From Cyanobium sp. M30B3 (GTDB lineage: Bacteria > Cyanobacteriota > Cyanobacteriia > PCC-6307 > Cyanobiaceae): a stretch of DNA of 64,000 nucleotides. The notes beneath the pieces are model-generated. The model was not told the origin of the DNA, did not search any database, and was given only the letters and a program-made list of their open reading frames with translations. The stretch is from positions 1,488,001-1,552,000 of the forward strand of contig CP073761.1 of the NCBI GenBank assembly GCA_018399015.1, in the 5' to 3' direction. Position 1 is the stretch's first letter. Each line of letters opens with the position of its first letter. Positions 52,601 to 60,947 of the stretch are shown piece by piece. The position numbers were made by a program, and so were the translations under genes.

Positions 52601-52729
52601 ATGGCGGCCCGCGGTCCCTACTACGTCCTGTTCCGCCAGCAGGGTCGCTCCTCCTCCTCCTCGTCCTCCACCGCCACGCCTCCCATCGCCAAGGTGGGTC
52701 TGCCGATCAACTACGCCCTGGGCACCTGA
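49640..52729 (+). CDS. Type I secretion ABC transporter (cNMP-like domain, C39-like domain, TM, ATPase)
   Basis: The 1029-residue protein starts with a cyclic-nucleotide-binding-like domain (about residues 10-130). A C39-like domain follows at about 290-420 (GALESPIAAFRMLSDHLGLP, ETPLLVRWGNGLAVIYRINS). The catalytic cysteine region lacks Cys, so it is a non-proteolytic docking domain as in HlyB. Six membrane helices lie at about 450-730. The ATPase has Walker A GTSGSGKST near 800, signature LSGGQRQRIAIAR near 903, Walker B MLIMDEATSALD and H-loop ITHRLSS. It should export the large repeat proteins without cleaving a leader. HetC-like cyanobacterial transporters share the N-terminal domain. 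The C-terminus has a Ser-rich tail. hlyD follows after 13 bases. Confidence 0.93.
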   Translation: MADPVQLLDLLRSFPFLADQPPDQLERLAAQGQLLRFSLGQPISRLDQAPEQIFFLLQGTARSVVMASRLSRGVATLQRLDPGAVMGWTPLSTGRNWETVLASTDLVVLALPHAALRQEMAQHPPLAQRISGSVNPSELFAVLDSHLQDYPRALSQEVVEAAIALADGTRAFTITPEQLPLTGFPPERLWLVAAGPLPLGTALPSPVAAAVDQPLRVLGIDRQALAQILDPPAADDAPEADGSSAPGWESLLLDRWEEHRRQIADDAISSAPELPLADPQETGPEDRRSPSSYPWYRGVGALESPIAAFRMLSDHLGLPFRRELLRRVFTDQVKRHGEASLALAGAVAESIGLQTQLLEIRTEAIARLETPLLVRWGNGLAVIYRINSKGLVLGVPAVGNQALTMAEFGEQWGEEGEVLTLRVNALTPQRTFGFRWFLPALQQHRTVLLEVLLASFFVQLFGLVNPLLIQQVIDKVIINNSPSALGVLGTLLVVFALFEGLLLCLRTFLFVDTTNRIDLALGTQIIDHLLRLPLSYFDRRPVGEVSNRISELEKIRSFLTGTALTTILDAIFALLYIVVMLIYSWQLTLLTLAVIPILIVLTLTVSPLVRNQLQSRAVASARTQSHLVEVLSSMMTVKAQNIELRSRWKWQDLYTDYVAEGFDNTLLSTTANTFSGFLNKLSSLLVIWGGASLVLQGELSLGELIAFRIIAGYVTGPLLRMTSIWQTVQETALSLERLSDVIDHPQEAPEDNASRIIMPPIHGQIDFQNINFRYKPSSPLLLAGVSLSIPKGKFVAVVGTSGSGKSTLTKLVSRLYSPETGSVLIDGIDISKVELYSLRRQIGIVPQETVLFDGSVEENITLTNPEASSEEIIEAATIAAAHDFIMDLPAGYSTQVGERGSGLSGGQRQRIAIARTILQRPKMLIMDEATSALDYQTERVVSENLMHTLQDCTVLFITHRLSSIVNADLIVCMGNGAVLEVGTHQQLMAARGPYYVLFRQQGRSSSSSSSTATPPIAKVGLPINYALGT

Positions 52730-52742
52730 GCCTCACAATCCT

Positions 52743-54086
52743 GTGACCACCTCACCACCGCCCCAGACACCATCTCCCCAGACACCGCCGCCCGCACCAG
52801 CGGTTGCCGACCAGCGACCCCACGGCCATCGGCTGCGGCGCACGACCCTGCCCCGCAGCACCCGGGGTTGGAGCAGGGGCATCGTCTGGAGCCTGATCGG
52901 CCTCACCAGCTTTGCCACGATCTATGGCTTGATCGCCCGGATTGAGACCTCCGTCAACGCCACCGGCAAGCTGCGGCCCATTGGCGGTGTCACCTCGATC
53001 ACCGTGCCCTTCAACGCGCCGGTGGAGTCGGTGCTCGTCAAAGAGGGGCAGTCGGTGGAGCCTGGACAACCCTTGATTGCTCTGCGGGAGAAGGCGGTGC
53101 GCGATCAGCGCAAGTCTCTGGAGAGTCAGAGGGCCCTGTGGTCGAGCCAGCTCAGCGTGCTCGCCAACCGTCTCGGTCTGTCGGTGACGCCACCCAGCAC
53201 CGCTGCCGGGCGTCGCCAGCTCAGCATCGAAAAGCGGGAGGTTGATCTGCGCGAGCGCGCTGCCATTGAGGAACGTCGCCGCAGCCAGATCAATCTCGAG
53301 CAGCAGGCCTCCGACCTGGTCGCGCTCAAACGGCAACAGGCCATCGAGGCAAACATCACTGCCAGGATGACCACCTTATTGAATGAGGGCGCCATATCCC
53401 GGCTGGAACTCGACCGGCAGCAGCAGCGCGCTGCCGAACTCGAGGGTGCGATCAGCCGCACTGAGAAGGAACTTGAATCGGCGCGCTATCGCGTGCGTGA
53501 AAGTCAGTTCAAGCAGCAGCAGATTCCAGCTGCTGAGCTCAAACTGCTCTACTCCCAGTACGACAATGCACGCTTGCAACTGATGACAGTGGATGCCAAT
53601 CTCGCTGAACTCGACGATCGCCTGAAACTGGGTCGGCTGGTGGCGCCGGTTGCAGGTCGTGTCTTTGATCTCAATGTCAAGAAGGGTGAGATACTCAGCC
53701 CGGCTCGGCCTGCCTTACAGATCGTGCCCTCAACCAGACTGGAGGTGGCATTGTCGGTCTCCAACAGAGACATTGGTTTTCTGCTGCCCGGCATGCCGGT
53801 GGATGTACGTGTCACCTCGTTCCCCTTCACCGACTACGGCTCCCTGAAGGGCACGATTTCACGCATCGGCGCGGATGCTTTACCTCCTGATCCTCAGAAT
53901 GTCCAGGAATCGTTCCCAGTTGTGGTGACGATCGATGCCAGTGAACTGTCCCGCAATGGACGCTCCTACCAGTTACGTTCGGGAATGGCTGTTTCCGCTT
54001 TGATTCAGCTTGGCTCGCGTCCCGTGATCTCGCTGATCAGCGATCGCTTGGGTGGGTTCATGGAGTCAACACGCTCGATTCGCTGA
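52743..54086 (+). CDS. HlyD-family periplasmic adaptor
   Basis: The 447-residue protein begins (GTG at 52743) with a proline-rich cytoplasmic segment. One membrane helix follows (GIVWSLIGLTSFATIYGLIA, about residues 46-65), then a lipoyl-like half (VPFNAPVESVLVKEGQSVEPGQPLIAL), a long coiled coil (about 115-265) and the second lipoyl and beta-barrel parts (LVAPVAGRVFDLNVKKGEILSPARPALQIVPS). This is the membrane-fusion protein that links the ABC exporter to an outer-membrane TolC-type channel. No TolC gene is in the window, so a shared one elsewhere is assumed. Its 3' end overlaps the convergent anchored beta-roll gene by 29 bases. Confidence 0.93.
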   Translation: MTTSPPPQTPSPQTPPPAPAVADQRPHGHRLRRTTLPRSTRGWSRGIVWSLIGLTSFATIYGLIARIETSVNATGKLRPIGGVTSITVPFNAPVESVLVKEGQSVEPGQPLIALREKAVRDQRKSLESQRALWSSQLSVLANRLGLSVTPPSTAAGRRQLSIEKREVDLRERAAIEERRRSQINLEQQASDLVALKRQQAIEANITARMTTLLNEGAISRLELDRQQQRAAELEGAISRTEKELESARYRVRESQFKQQQIPAAELKLLYSQYDNARLQLMTVDANLAELDDRLKLGRLVAPVAGRVFDLNVKKGEILSPARPALQIVPSTRLEVALSVSNRDIGFLLPGMPVDVRVTSFPFTDYGSLKGTISRIGADALPPDPQNVQESFPVVVTIDASELSRNGRSYQLRSGMAVSALIQLGSRPVISLISDRLGGFMESTRSIR

Positions 54087-56652
54087 CGGGGATCACTCCA
54101 GGCGTGAGTAATTCGCTGGACACGTTGGCGATCACCCGACTGGTGCCGATTCCTTCAACGCCAAGCAGATGCAACCGGCTGCCACCAATGGCGTCCACGC
54201 CAATCCCCAGTTGCAGCGTATCGCTGGTCATTCCCGTTAGCAGGCTCTCCAGCGGTGCAATCGGCAACAAGCGGGGATCACCGATGCCTTCGGGTCCGGC
54301 TGGGGTGAGTCGCAGCAGGCTCTCCTGGCTGACACCGCCCTCCAGCGGTTCCTGGCGCAACCAGGCGAGGCTGTCGCTCTGATCCCCGCGCAGATCCAGA
54401 TCCAGCAGATCCGGCAGGCCGCTCACCCCATCCCAGCCGACCAACGGCGTCTGCTCGACACCGCTGAACACGAACAGATCACGTCCAGCCCCGCCCTTCA
54501 CTTGCAAGCCCGTGTCGAAGCTGCTCAGCCAGGGGCTCCAGCGCAGGAACAGCACATCATCACCCAGCGATCCATCGATGCCGGCAAACGCCCCCGAGCT
54601 GCTGAGCCTGTCGTTGCCAAGGCCGCCCACCACCTGCTCGAAGCCGGAGAGGGCGCCGGCCTTGCCGCCCCCGATGCCGGTGGCGGTGCCGCGGTCGAGA
54701 TCGACGGACACCGGCAATGTCCAGTTGGAATACTCGAGTCGGTCGAGCCCGTCGCCTCCGAGCAACTGACCTGTGAGACTTCCGCCGAGATCGACCAAGG
54801 CCACGTCATCGCCGCCACCGAGGTCGACGGTCTCGATGTTGCGAAAACGAATACCGTCAAGATTGCCGGCATCCACGCCATTCAGCACCAACAGTTCACG
54901 CCGTCCAGCTTGTCCTTTGGGAGCCACCAGGCTGTCGCTCCCACCACCGCCATCCACTTCTCCTGCCAGCTGCAGATTGCTGAGCGCAAACTGATCGTTG
55001 CCATTTCCACCACGCACCAACCCGCCCAGGGCATTGTTGAAGGTAACGGAATTATTGCCATCCCCCATCAGGATCTGGCTGCCCGGCATCAAACTCCCTT
55101 CCAATATGAGACTATTGTCGCCATTGCCAAGATCGATTGTGGAATCGACTACGTGGCCATTGATCTGGAGCTGATCATTGCCTGCACCCATTCGCACGAT
55201 CGACTGGAGTAAACCAATCCGTTCCAGCTGGATCGTGGTTTGTGAACTGGCATAGTGAACGCCAAGATCCTGCATCAGATCTTCGTCGATACGGGTGAGG
55301 ACTGACACCCTGTCGTCCCCACTTCCCACATCAATGACACTGTTTTCCAAGCCGATCGCCCTGGCATTGAGGCTGAAGCTCCAGTTGCCGCCATCACCCT
55401 TGCTCGCGGGCAACTCGCCCAGATCAAACTGAAGCCCGCGCTGCGATGGCGCTGTCACGGAATCGCTGTCGGAGACATAAAATCCACTGTTGACCGTTAC
55501 GGTGTCATTGCCGCTGCCTAGGAGAATGCCTGAATCCTTGAGAGCAGTGGTGAGCAGATCAAAGCTCAACGCAGCTCGCTCACTGTTGCCAAGACCGTTA
55601 AATGTGAGCTGGGTCACCCCTGCCGTGGCCACAAGGTCATCGCCGCCGCTGCTTTTCAGGGAGCTTCCCTCCATGGCAACGGTGCGCGATTGCACCTCAG
55701 CGTTGGCGCTGCCCGAGGAAAACAGGCCCAGATTAAGAATATCGCGGGCATCGAAGACAAGCACATCCTCGGCGGAACCATTCAGAACCGTGGTATTCAG
55801 TAGGCCGATGTGCTCGCTGATCAGCTTCAGATCGGCATCGTCCAGTTCGGACAGGGCGAATGACTGCAGCGTGCGGTCGGAGCGAAGCCCCATCCTGGGC
55901 CCCGTTGCCGATCGCAGATCGAGCAGAGAGTTCTCAATCCCCACCTGGGTGGCCTGCTGAAGGCTCTCAGCTTTGCCCTCCACGGAGCGACTGCTGGATT
56001 CAGCCACCGTGCGAACCACCACCAGCAGCATCTGCGGCAAGCTGGCAGAGGGGGCCGCTGGCTCCGGAGGAGGTTGTTCTGGAGCAGGCGGCTCCGGTGT
56101 GGGTGGCTGCGGTGTGGGTGGCTCCGGTGTGGGTGGTTCCGGAGTAGGTGGCTCAGGTGTAGGTGGCTCCGGTGTGGGTGGCTCCGGCGTTGGCAGCATC
56201 GGCGGGTTGCTGCCGCCATTGGTGCTGCCCTGGAAGGTTGCTGCTGCTGGGGGAAGAGACTGCGCCAGCCCCTGGGCAGTTCTCGACCCGGCCTGCTGCG
56301 GCGTCTCTGACTGTCCTGATGCCGGGGTCTTCGTGGCGTCAGCACTCTTGAACCCCTGTGGACGACGCTCGTCGTAGGCAACGTCGACGCTGTCGAGCGG
56401 GCGAATCCTGATGTTGCCGGCCCCGGCTTGGGAGCGGCCTCGACCATCTGGCCCAGGTTCATCCACAGGGCCGCCGGGGCGTCGCCGGCCAGTGGCGGCC
56501 TGCACCTCCTCCAGCAGATACAGCAACACCACTCCAATGGCTGCACCCGTGAGCACACCCTCCAGAGAAATACGCCGACCATCCTTCCTGAGGGTGGCGA
56601 GATCGACAAACTGACTCAGCCCCGATGCGATGGAGACATCCCGATTTCTCAT
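54058..56652 (-). CDS. Inner-membrane-anchored beta-roll protein with proline-rich rod
   Basis: The 864-residue protein has a basic stretch and one membrane helix (LEGVLTGAAIGVVLLYLLEEV, about residues 30-50), predicting a periplasmic C-terminus. A proline-rich rod of about 50 residues follows (150-201), with eight PTPEP-like units as in TonB. The rest is a beta-roll domain with GSGNDTVTV, GAGNDQLQI, GGNGNDQFAL and GGGDDVALVDLGG repeats. Its part near residues 600-700 (NLDGIRFRNIETVDLGGG, VSVDLDRGTATGIGGG) is clearly related to modules B and C of the giant protein. ATG at 56652 is preferred, with GAGG nine bases upstream; ATG at 56697 is possible. Function is unknown; docking or retention of the giant protein is inferred. 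Confidence 0.85.
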   Translation of the reverse strand: MRNRDVSIASGLSQFVDLATLRKDGRRISLEGVLTGAAIGVVLLYLLEEVQAATGRRRPGGPVDEPGPDGRGRSQAGAGNIRIRPLDSVDVAYDERRPQGFKSADATKTPASGQSETPQQAGSRTAQGLAQSLPPAAATFQGSTNGGSNPPMLPTPEPPTPEPPTPEPPTPEPPTPEPPTPQPPTPEPPAPEQPPPEPAAPSASLPQMLLVVVRTVAESSSRSVEGKAESLQQATQVGIENSLLDLRSATGPRMGLRSDRTLQSFALSELDDADLKLISEHIGLLNTTVLNGSAEDVLVFDARDILNLGLFSSGSANAEVQSRTVAMEGSSLKSSGGDDLVATAGVTQLTFNGLGNSERAALSFDLLTTALKDSGILLGSGNDTVTVNSGFYVSDSDSVTAPSQRGLQFDLGELPASKGDGGNWSFSLNARAIGLENSVIDVGSGDDRVSVLTRIDEDLMQDLGVHYASSQTTIQLERIGLLQSIVRMGAGNDQLQINGHVVDSTIDLGNGDNSLILEGSLMPGSQILMGDGNNSVTFNNALGGLVRGGNGNDQFALSNLQLAGEVDGGGGSDSLVAPKGQAGRRELLVLNGVDAGNLDGIRFRNIETVDLGGGDDVALVDLGGSLTGQLLGGDGLDRLEYSNWTLPVSVDLDRGTATGIGGGKAGALSGFEQVVGGLGNDRLSSSGAFAGIDGSLGDDVLFLRWSPWLSSFDTGLQVKGGAGRDLFVFSGVEQTPLVGWDGVSGLPDLLDLDLRGDQSDSLAWLRQEPLEGGVSQESLLRLTPAGPEGIGDPRLLPIAPLESLLTGMTSDTLQLGIGVDAIGGSRLHLLGVEGIGTSRVIANVSSELLTPGVIPVSESSVLTP

Positions 56653-56790
56653 AGTTTCAACCTCAGCGGACCTTCCCGCAGCGATGTCAATGCGCATGGG
56701 TGCCGATGCGTCAGCGTCCCTGGCGGTGGTTCAGCTCAACTGGGCTGTCCGGTCGCACAATGGGTGGTCGACAAGGCAGCGGGAGCCTTC

Positions 56791-57318
56791 GTGCCGTCTT
56801 CACGCTCACGCCTCAGGATCTCGCATCTGCATCGCTGTCTTCTCCTCGATGCCGCGGACGGTTGTCACCCCCTATTCGTTTTCATCGTTGTGCAGGGCCA
56901 TAGCGTTCCCTGTCACTGGGCCCATGCCTATGCCCTCGTTCCCGGCTGCAGCGCTCCCATCGGCCGTCACTTCAGCTTCAACAGCCGGGAACTCCAGTGC
57001 TATCGCCAGCTTCACAGCGATCAATCACTGCGTTGGATGGATTCAGAGTTCATGTTCGAGCTGGCCCTCGACCTGCTGCTGAGTCAGGTCACTCCCCTCA
57101 TGCCGCGGATGGCTGGGGGCCTGTCCCTGCCCCAGCAGCTCGACCATGGCCAATTGCTCCGTCATTACATCAATGGAGACATTCCGCTGCTTGACGCTCT
57201 GCTCAGCCAGTGCGGTGAGCATTTTCTCCTGCATCGACAATTACAGGAGATCTGCTCGTTTCCCCTCCTGCGCGTTGATCCGTTGGAAGCTTCGGAGACG
57301 GCTCCAGCGCCGACCTGA
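56791..57318 (+). CDS. Unrecognised 175-residue protein divergent from the anchored beta-roll gene
   Basis: From GTG at 56791 (GGGAG five bases upstream) to TGA at 57318 the codon choice is strongly GC3-biased, as in real genes here, and the product looks like a protein. The N-terminal half has strands and several His and Cys residues (GHSVPCHWAHAYALVPGCSA). The C-terminal half is helical (MFELALDLLLSQVTPLMPRM, LRHYINGDIPLLDALLSQCG). GTG at 56764 is another possible start. I recognise no family. It is divergent from the anchored beta-roll gene, 138 bases apart, and convergent with ribBA, so it most likely belongs with the secretion locus. Confidence 0.6.
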   Translation: MPSSRSRLRISHLHRCLLLDAADGCHPLFVFIVVQGHSVPCHWAHAYALVPGCSAPIGRHFSFNSRELQCYRQLHSDQSLRWMDSEFMFELALDLLLSQVTPLMPRMAGGLSLPQQLDHGQLLRHYINGDIPLLDALLSQCGEHFLLHRQLQEICSFPLLRVDPLEASETAPAPT

Positions 57319-57347
57319 GCTCAAGGCCGTGATGACCGCTCCAGCTG

Positions 57348-59153
57348 CTACCCCTGCCTGCGGCCTGGCTCAGCCGGCTCCACCACACGCCAGACGATGA
57401 ATCCACCTGGCTGCAGGCTGAGCCGGGGGCAGCTGCCACTGGCCTCACTGTCGAGATCCTGGAGATTGCGCCATTCCGGCTCCAGCGTCACGCTCGGGTG
57501 AGGCATTCGCTGGGCATCCGGCGCCAGCAGAAGAGAGACCCGGTCAGTGTGCGGCTGGTGAATCAGCTGCTGCAGCGTGGCTGCCAGATCGGCGGCACTG
57601 AGTTGGCGGCCTTCGCGGCATCCGAGCAGGATCGCCAGCTGGGGCTGATCCAGCAGAGCCAGCAGGCGGGGATCGCTTTCCTGCTCCAGCATCAGCCCCC
57701 GGGCTATCGCCCAGTTCTGCAGGGATTCGAACGCTTTGCCGAGGCGATAGGGATCGTCTGCCCCGACACCCTTCCAGCCAAGGACCGCCGTCAGGCCATG
57801 CGACTCCTCCTCCATCAGGTGACCCAACTTGGTGCGTTTCACCTGCAGGTAGGCGGCGTTGTGGGTCCCGGGGTCCATCACCAGCGGCACCCGGTCTTCG
57901 ACCCTCAGGCCGTAGCCGCCCAGGCCCGCGATCTTGCGTGGGTTATTGGTGATCAGGCGCAGCCGGTGCACGCCAAGATCACTGAGGATCTGGGCCCCCA
58001 CGCCGTAGTTGCGCAGGTCGGCGGGGAAGCCCAGGCGCTCATTGGCTTCCACCGTGTCGAGGCCCGTGTCCTGGAGGGAATAGGCCTTGAGTTTGTTGAT
58101 CAGGCCGATGCCCCGGCCTTCCTGGCGCAGGTACACCACCACGCCTTCGCCGGCCTCCTCGACCATGCGCAGGGCGGCCTCCAGCTGGGGGCGGCAGTCA
58201 CAGCGCAGCGAGCCAAAGGCATCACCGGTGAGGCATTCGCTGTGCACCCGCACCAGCACCGGGCCGCTGGCGGTGTCCGGCCGCCCCTTCACGATCGCCA
58301 CGTGCTCGCTGCCATCCAATTCGTTGCGATAGCCAATTGCCTGGAACGCGCCGAAGGCACTGGGCAGGCGGGCTTCCGCCTGACGGCGCACGAAACGCTC
58401 GGTGTCGAGGCGATAGCGGATCAGGTCGGCGATCGAGATCAACCGCAGGCCATGGCGACGGGCATAGGCGGCCAGTTGGGGCAGGCGGGCCATTGAGCCG
58501 TCCGTGTTCTGGATCTCGCAGATCACTCCGGCCGGATACAGGCCAGCGAGACGGGCCAGATCCACCGCCGCCTCGGTGTGGCCGGCCCGCTTGAGCACGC
58601 CCCCCTGGCGGGCACGGAGTGGAAAGATGTGGCCCGGCCGGCGTAGGTCGGCCGGGCGGCTGTTGGGGTGAATGGCCACCTGGATGGTGCGCGCCCGGTC
58701 CTCAGCCGAGATGCCTGTGCTCACGCCGTTCTCGGGGCCCGCATCCACACTCACGGTGAAGGCGGTCTGGTTCTCATCGGTGTTGCGATCCACCATCAGG
58801 GGCAGATCGAGTGCATCGAGTCGCTCCCCCTCCATCGCCAGGCAGATCAGACCCCGGGCCTCGGTGGCCATGAAGTTGATCTGTTCCGGCGTGGCGAACT
58901 GGGCGGCGCAGATCAGGTCGCCCTCATTTTCCCGATTTTCGTCGTCCACCACCACGATCGACTCCCCGTTCCGGATCGCCGCCAGGGCGTCGGCGATGGC
59001 GTCGAAGCGGATCGCCTCCTGGTCGGGATCCCGCAACGGGGTCTGGTGCGTTGCATCGGCCCCGGCGTCCGTGCTGTCGAGGAACGGGTGGCCCAGGGAG
59101 GTCAACGGCAGCACAGGCGGCAGCTCGGGCCGGTACGGCCACAGCTCAATCAT
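57348..59153 (-). CDS. ribBA: RibBA: DHBP synthase and GTP cyclohydrolase II fusion
   Basis: This 601-residue bifunctional enzyme starts riboflavin synthesis. The N-terminal half (about residues 50-250) is 3,4-dihydroxy-2-butanone-4-phosphate synthase, with [18 protein letters not shown] and [29 protein letters not shown]. The second half (about 255-460) is GTP cyclohydrolase II, with zinc ligands in [16 protein letters not shown] and active site [13 protein letters not shown]-terminal extension of about 140 residues without known motifs is common in cyanobacterial RibBA. The enzyme is cytosolic. Its start is 34 bases from the divergent argC start; no FMN riboswitch fits in that space. Confidence 0.95.
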   Translation of the reverse strand: MIELWPYRPELPPVLPLTSLGHPFLDSTDAGADATHQTPLRDPDQEAIRFDAIADALAAIRNGESIVVVDDENRENEGDLICAAQFATPEQINFMATEARGLICLAMEGERLDALDLPLMVDRNTDENQTAFTVSVDAGPENGVSTGISAEDRARTIQVAIHPNSRPADLRRPGHIFPLRARQGGVLKRAGHTEAAVDLARLAGLYPAGVICEIQNTDGSMARLPQLAAYARRHGLRLISIADLIRYRLDTERFVRRQAEARLPSAFGAFQAIGYRNELDGSEHVAIVKGRPDTASGPVLVRVHSECLTGDAFGSLRCDCRPQLEAALRMVEEAGEGVVVYLRQEGRGIGLINKLKAYSLQDTGLDTVEANERLGFPADLRNYGVGAQILSDLGVHRLRLITNNPRKIAGLGGYGLRVEDRVPLVMDPGTHNAAYLQVKRTKLGHLMEEESHGLTAVLGWKGVGADDPYRLGKAFESLQNWAIARGLMLEQESDPRLLALLDQPQLAILLGCREGRQLSAADLAATLQQLIHQPHTDRVSLLLAPDAQRMPHPSVTLEPEWRNLQDLDSEASGSCPRLSLQPGGFIVWRVVEPAEPGRRQG

Positions 59154-59187
59154 CCTTTATAAAGCCCAGCACGTGCGATCACGGGCC

Positions 59188-60264
59188 ATGGCCAGCTCCT
59201 CCACCAGTCAGCGCGTCGCCGTGGTCGGTGCCAGCGGCTACGGGGGACTGCAGACCCTGCGCCTGCTACACGGCCATCCCAGCCTGCGGGTGACCTTCCT
59301 GGGCGGGGAGCGAAGCAGCGGCAAGCGCTGGAGTGAACTCACCCCGTTCCTGCCCCTGGCGGACGACCCGGTGGTGCAGGTGCCCGAACCCGACGCGATC
59401 GCCGCCGCCGCGGACTTCGCGGTGCTGAGCCTGCCCAATGGCCTGGCGGCCCAGCTGGTGCCCCCCCTGCTGGAGCGCGGCGTGCGGGTGGTGGATCTCT
59501 CCGCCGACTACCGCTACCGCAGCCTCAGCCGCTGGCAGGAGGTGTATGCCACTGAGGCCCGTGAGCTGGATCGCACCGATGCTGACCTCTGCGGCGAGGC
59601 GGTGTATGGCCTGCCGGAGTGGCAGTCCGAGCAGATCGCCGCGGCCCGGCTGGTGGCGGCCCCAGGCTGTTTCCCCACCGCGTCCCTGCTGGGGCTGCTG
59701 CCTTTCCTCAAGCAGGGCCTGGTGGAAGCGGGTGGAATCGTGATCGACGCCAAGACCGGCACCAGCGGCGGCGGCCGGGCCGCCAAGGAGCATCTGCTGC
59801 TGGCGGAGGCGGGCGAGTCGGTGGCCCCCTATGGCGTGGTGGGGCACCGCCATACCAGCGAGATCGAGCAGATCGCCAGCCAGGTGGCCGGCCAGGAGAT
59901 CCAGCTGCAGTTCACACCGCACCTGATGCCGATGGTGCGGGGGCTGCTGGCCACGGTCTACTGCCGCCTGCGCGACCCCGGCCTCACCGCCGAGGACTGC
60001 TCCACCGTGCTCTCTTCGGCCTATCGCCATTCCCCCTGCGTGGAGGTGCTGCCGGTGGGCACCTACCCCTCCACCAAGTGGGTGCGCCAGACCAACCGGG
60101 CCCTGTATTCGGTGCAGGTCGATCCGCGTACCGGCCAGCTGATCGTGATGGGGGCGGTGGACAACCTGGTGAAGGGCCAGGCGGGCCAGGGGGTGCAGTG
60201 CCTCAACCTGATGGCCGGCCTGGAGGCCACCACCGGGCTGCCCCTGCTGCCGTTCTACCCCTGA
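59188..60264 (+). CDS. argC: N-acetyl-gamma-glutamyl-phosphate reductase
   Basis: The 358-residue enzyme has the NADP-binding start VAVVGASGYGGLQTLRLLHGHP and the catalytic cysteine in VAAPGCFPTASLLGLLP, as well as KTGTSGGGRAAKEHLL and a conserved HRHTSEIEQ segment. It performs the third step of arginine synthesis. ATG at 59188 gives MASSSTSQRVAVVG; the longer open frame upstream is antisense to ribBA. The stop overlaps purN by ten bases in convergent arrangement. Confidence 0.95.
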   Translation: MASSSTSQRVAVVGASGYGGLQTLRLLHGHPSLRVTFLGGERSSGKRWSELTPFLPLADDPVVQVPEPDAIAAAADFAVLSLPNGLAAQLVPPLLERGVRVVDLSADYRYRSLSRWQEVYATEARELDRTDADLCGEAVYGLPEWQSEQIAAARLVAAPGCFPTASLLGLLPFLKQGLVEAGGIVIDAKTGTSGGGRAAKEHLLLAEAGESVAPYGVVGHRHTSEIEQIASQVAGQEIQLQFTPHLMPMVRGLLATVYCRLRDPGLTAEDCSTVLSSAYRHSPCVEVLPVGTYPSTKWVRQTNRALYSVQVDPRTGQLIVMGAVDNLVKGQAGQGVQCLNLMAGLEATTGLPLLPFYP

Positions 60265-60941
60265 GCCGGGCCCTGAGCCGGGATCAGCCCCAGGCGCTCG
60301 GCGGCCAGCTGCACCGCCAGGGGCAGAATCCGGTGCTCCTGCTGTTGGATGCGCTGGCTGAGGCTGGCCACGTCGTCGTCCGCCAGCACCGGCACCGCCG
60401 CCTGCGCCAGGATCAGGCCGGCGTCCACCTCCGCCGTCACCAGGTGGGCGGTGCAGCCCGCCAGGGTGACGCCGGCCGCGAGGGCCTGGGCCGCCGCGTG
60501 CATGCCCCGGAAGCTGGGCAGCAGGGAGGGGTGGATGTTCACCAGCCGCCCGGGAAAGGCGCCGATCAGCACCGGCGTCACCACGCGCATCCAGCCGGCC
60601 ATCACCACCAGATCGATGGACTGCTGGCGGAACAGGTCGATCAGGGCCCGGTCGAGGTCCTCCCGGCTGCCGTGGCCGCGGTGGTCCAGCAGCTGCCAGG
60701 GCACACCGAGCCGCTCGGCCCGCGCGATCGCCGCACAGCCGGGGTTGTTCACCACCAGCAGCACCACCGCGCCCCGGGGACAGCCCGCCTGGCTGGCTCG
60801 CACCAGGGCCTCGAAGTTGCTGCCGTTGCCCGAGGCCATCACCGCCAGCCGCAGCTCGCCCTGGCTGCTGCGGGGGGCGGGCTGTGGCAACGGCCACTGG
60901 ACGGAGCAGTGGGGATGGCTAGGGTCTGGAAAAGCGGGCAT
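60255..60941 (-). CDS. purN: Phosphoribosylglycinamide formyltransferase
   Basis: The protein of about 228 residues carries the PurN motifs LAVMASGNGSNFEAL, LVVMAGWMRVVTPVL and PGRLVNIHPSLLPSFRGMHA...GCTAHLVTAEVDAG, with the catalytic Asn-His-Asp set visible (NIHPS and EVDAG). It transfers formyl from 10-formyl-THF to GAR in purine synthesis. The start is uncertain: ATG at 60941 or 60956 gives a 35-40-residue proline-rich leader before the first strand, and no closer start keeps that strand. The start lies within a few bases of the divergent Ycf35-like gene. Confidence 0.9.
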   Translation of the reverse strand: MPAFPDPSHPHCSVQWPLPQPAPRSSQGELRLAVMASGNGSNFEALVRASQAGCPRGAVVLLVVNNPGCAAIARAERLGVPWQLLDHRGHGSREDLDRALIDLFRQQSIDLVVMAGWMRVVTPVLIGAFPGRLVNIHPSLLPSFRGMHAAAQALAAGVTLAGCTAHLVTAEVDAGLILAQAAVPVLADDDVASLSQRIQQQEHRILPLAVQLAAERLGLIPAQGPAQG

Positions 60942-60947
60942 CGGTCC

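Noticed and set aside
56428-56790. Upstream extension of the 175-aa gene into the anchored beta-roll gene
   Set aside because: The open frame continues, but the first part is antisense to the start of that gene and lacks protein-like sequence; GTG at 56791 has the better ribosome-binding site.
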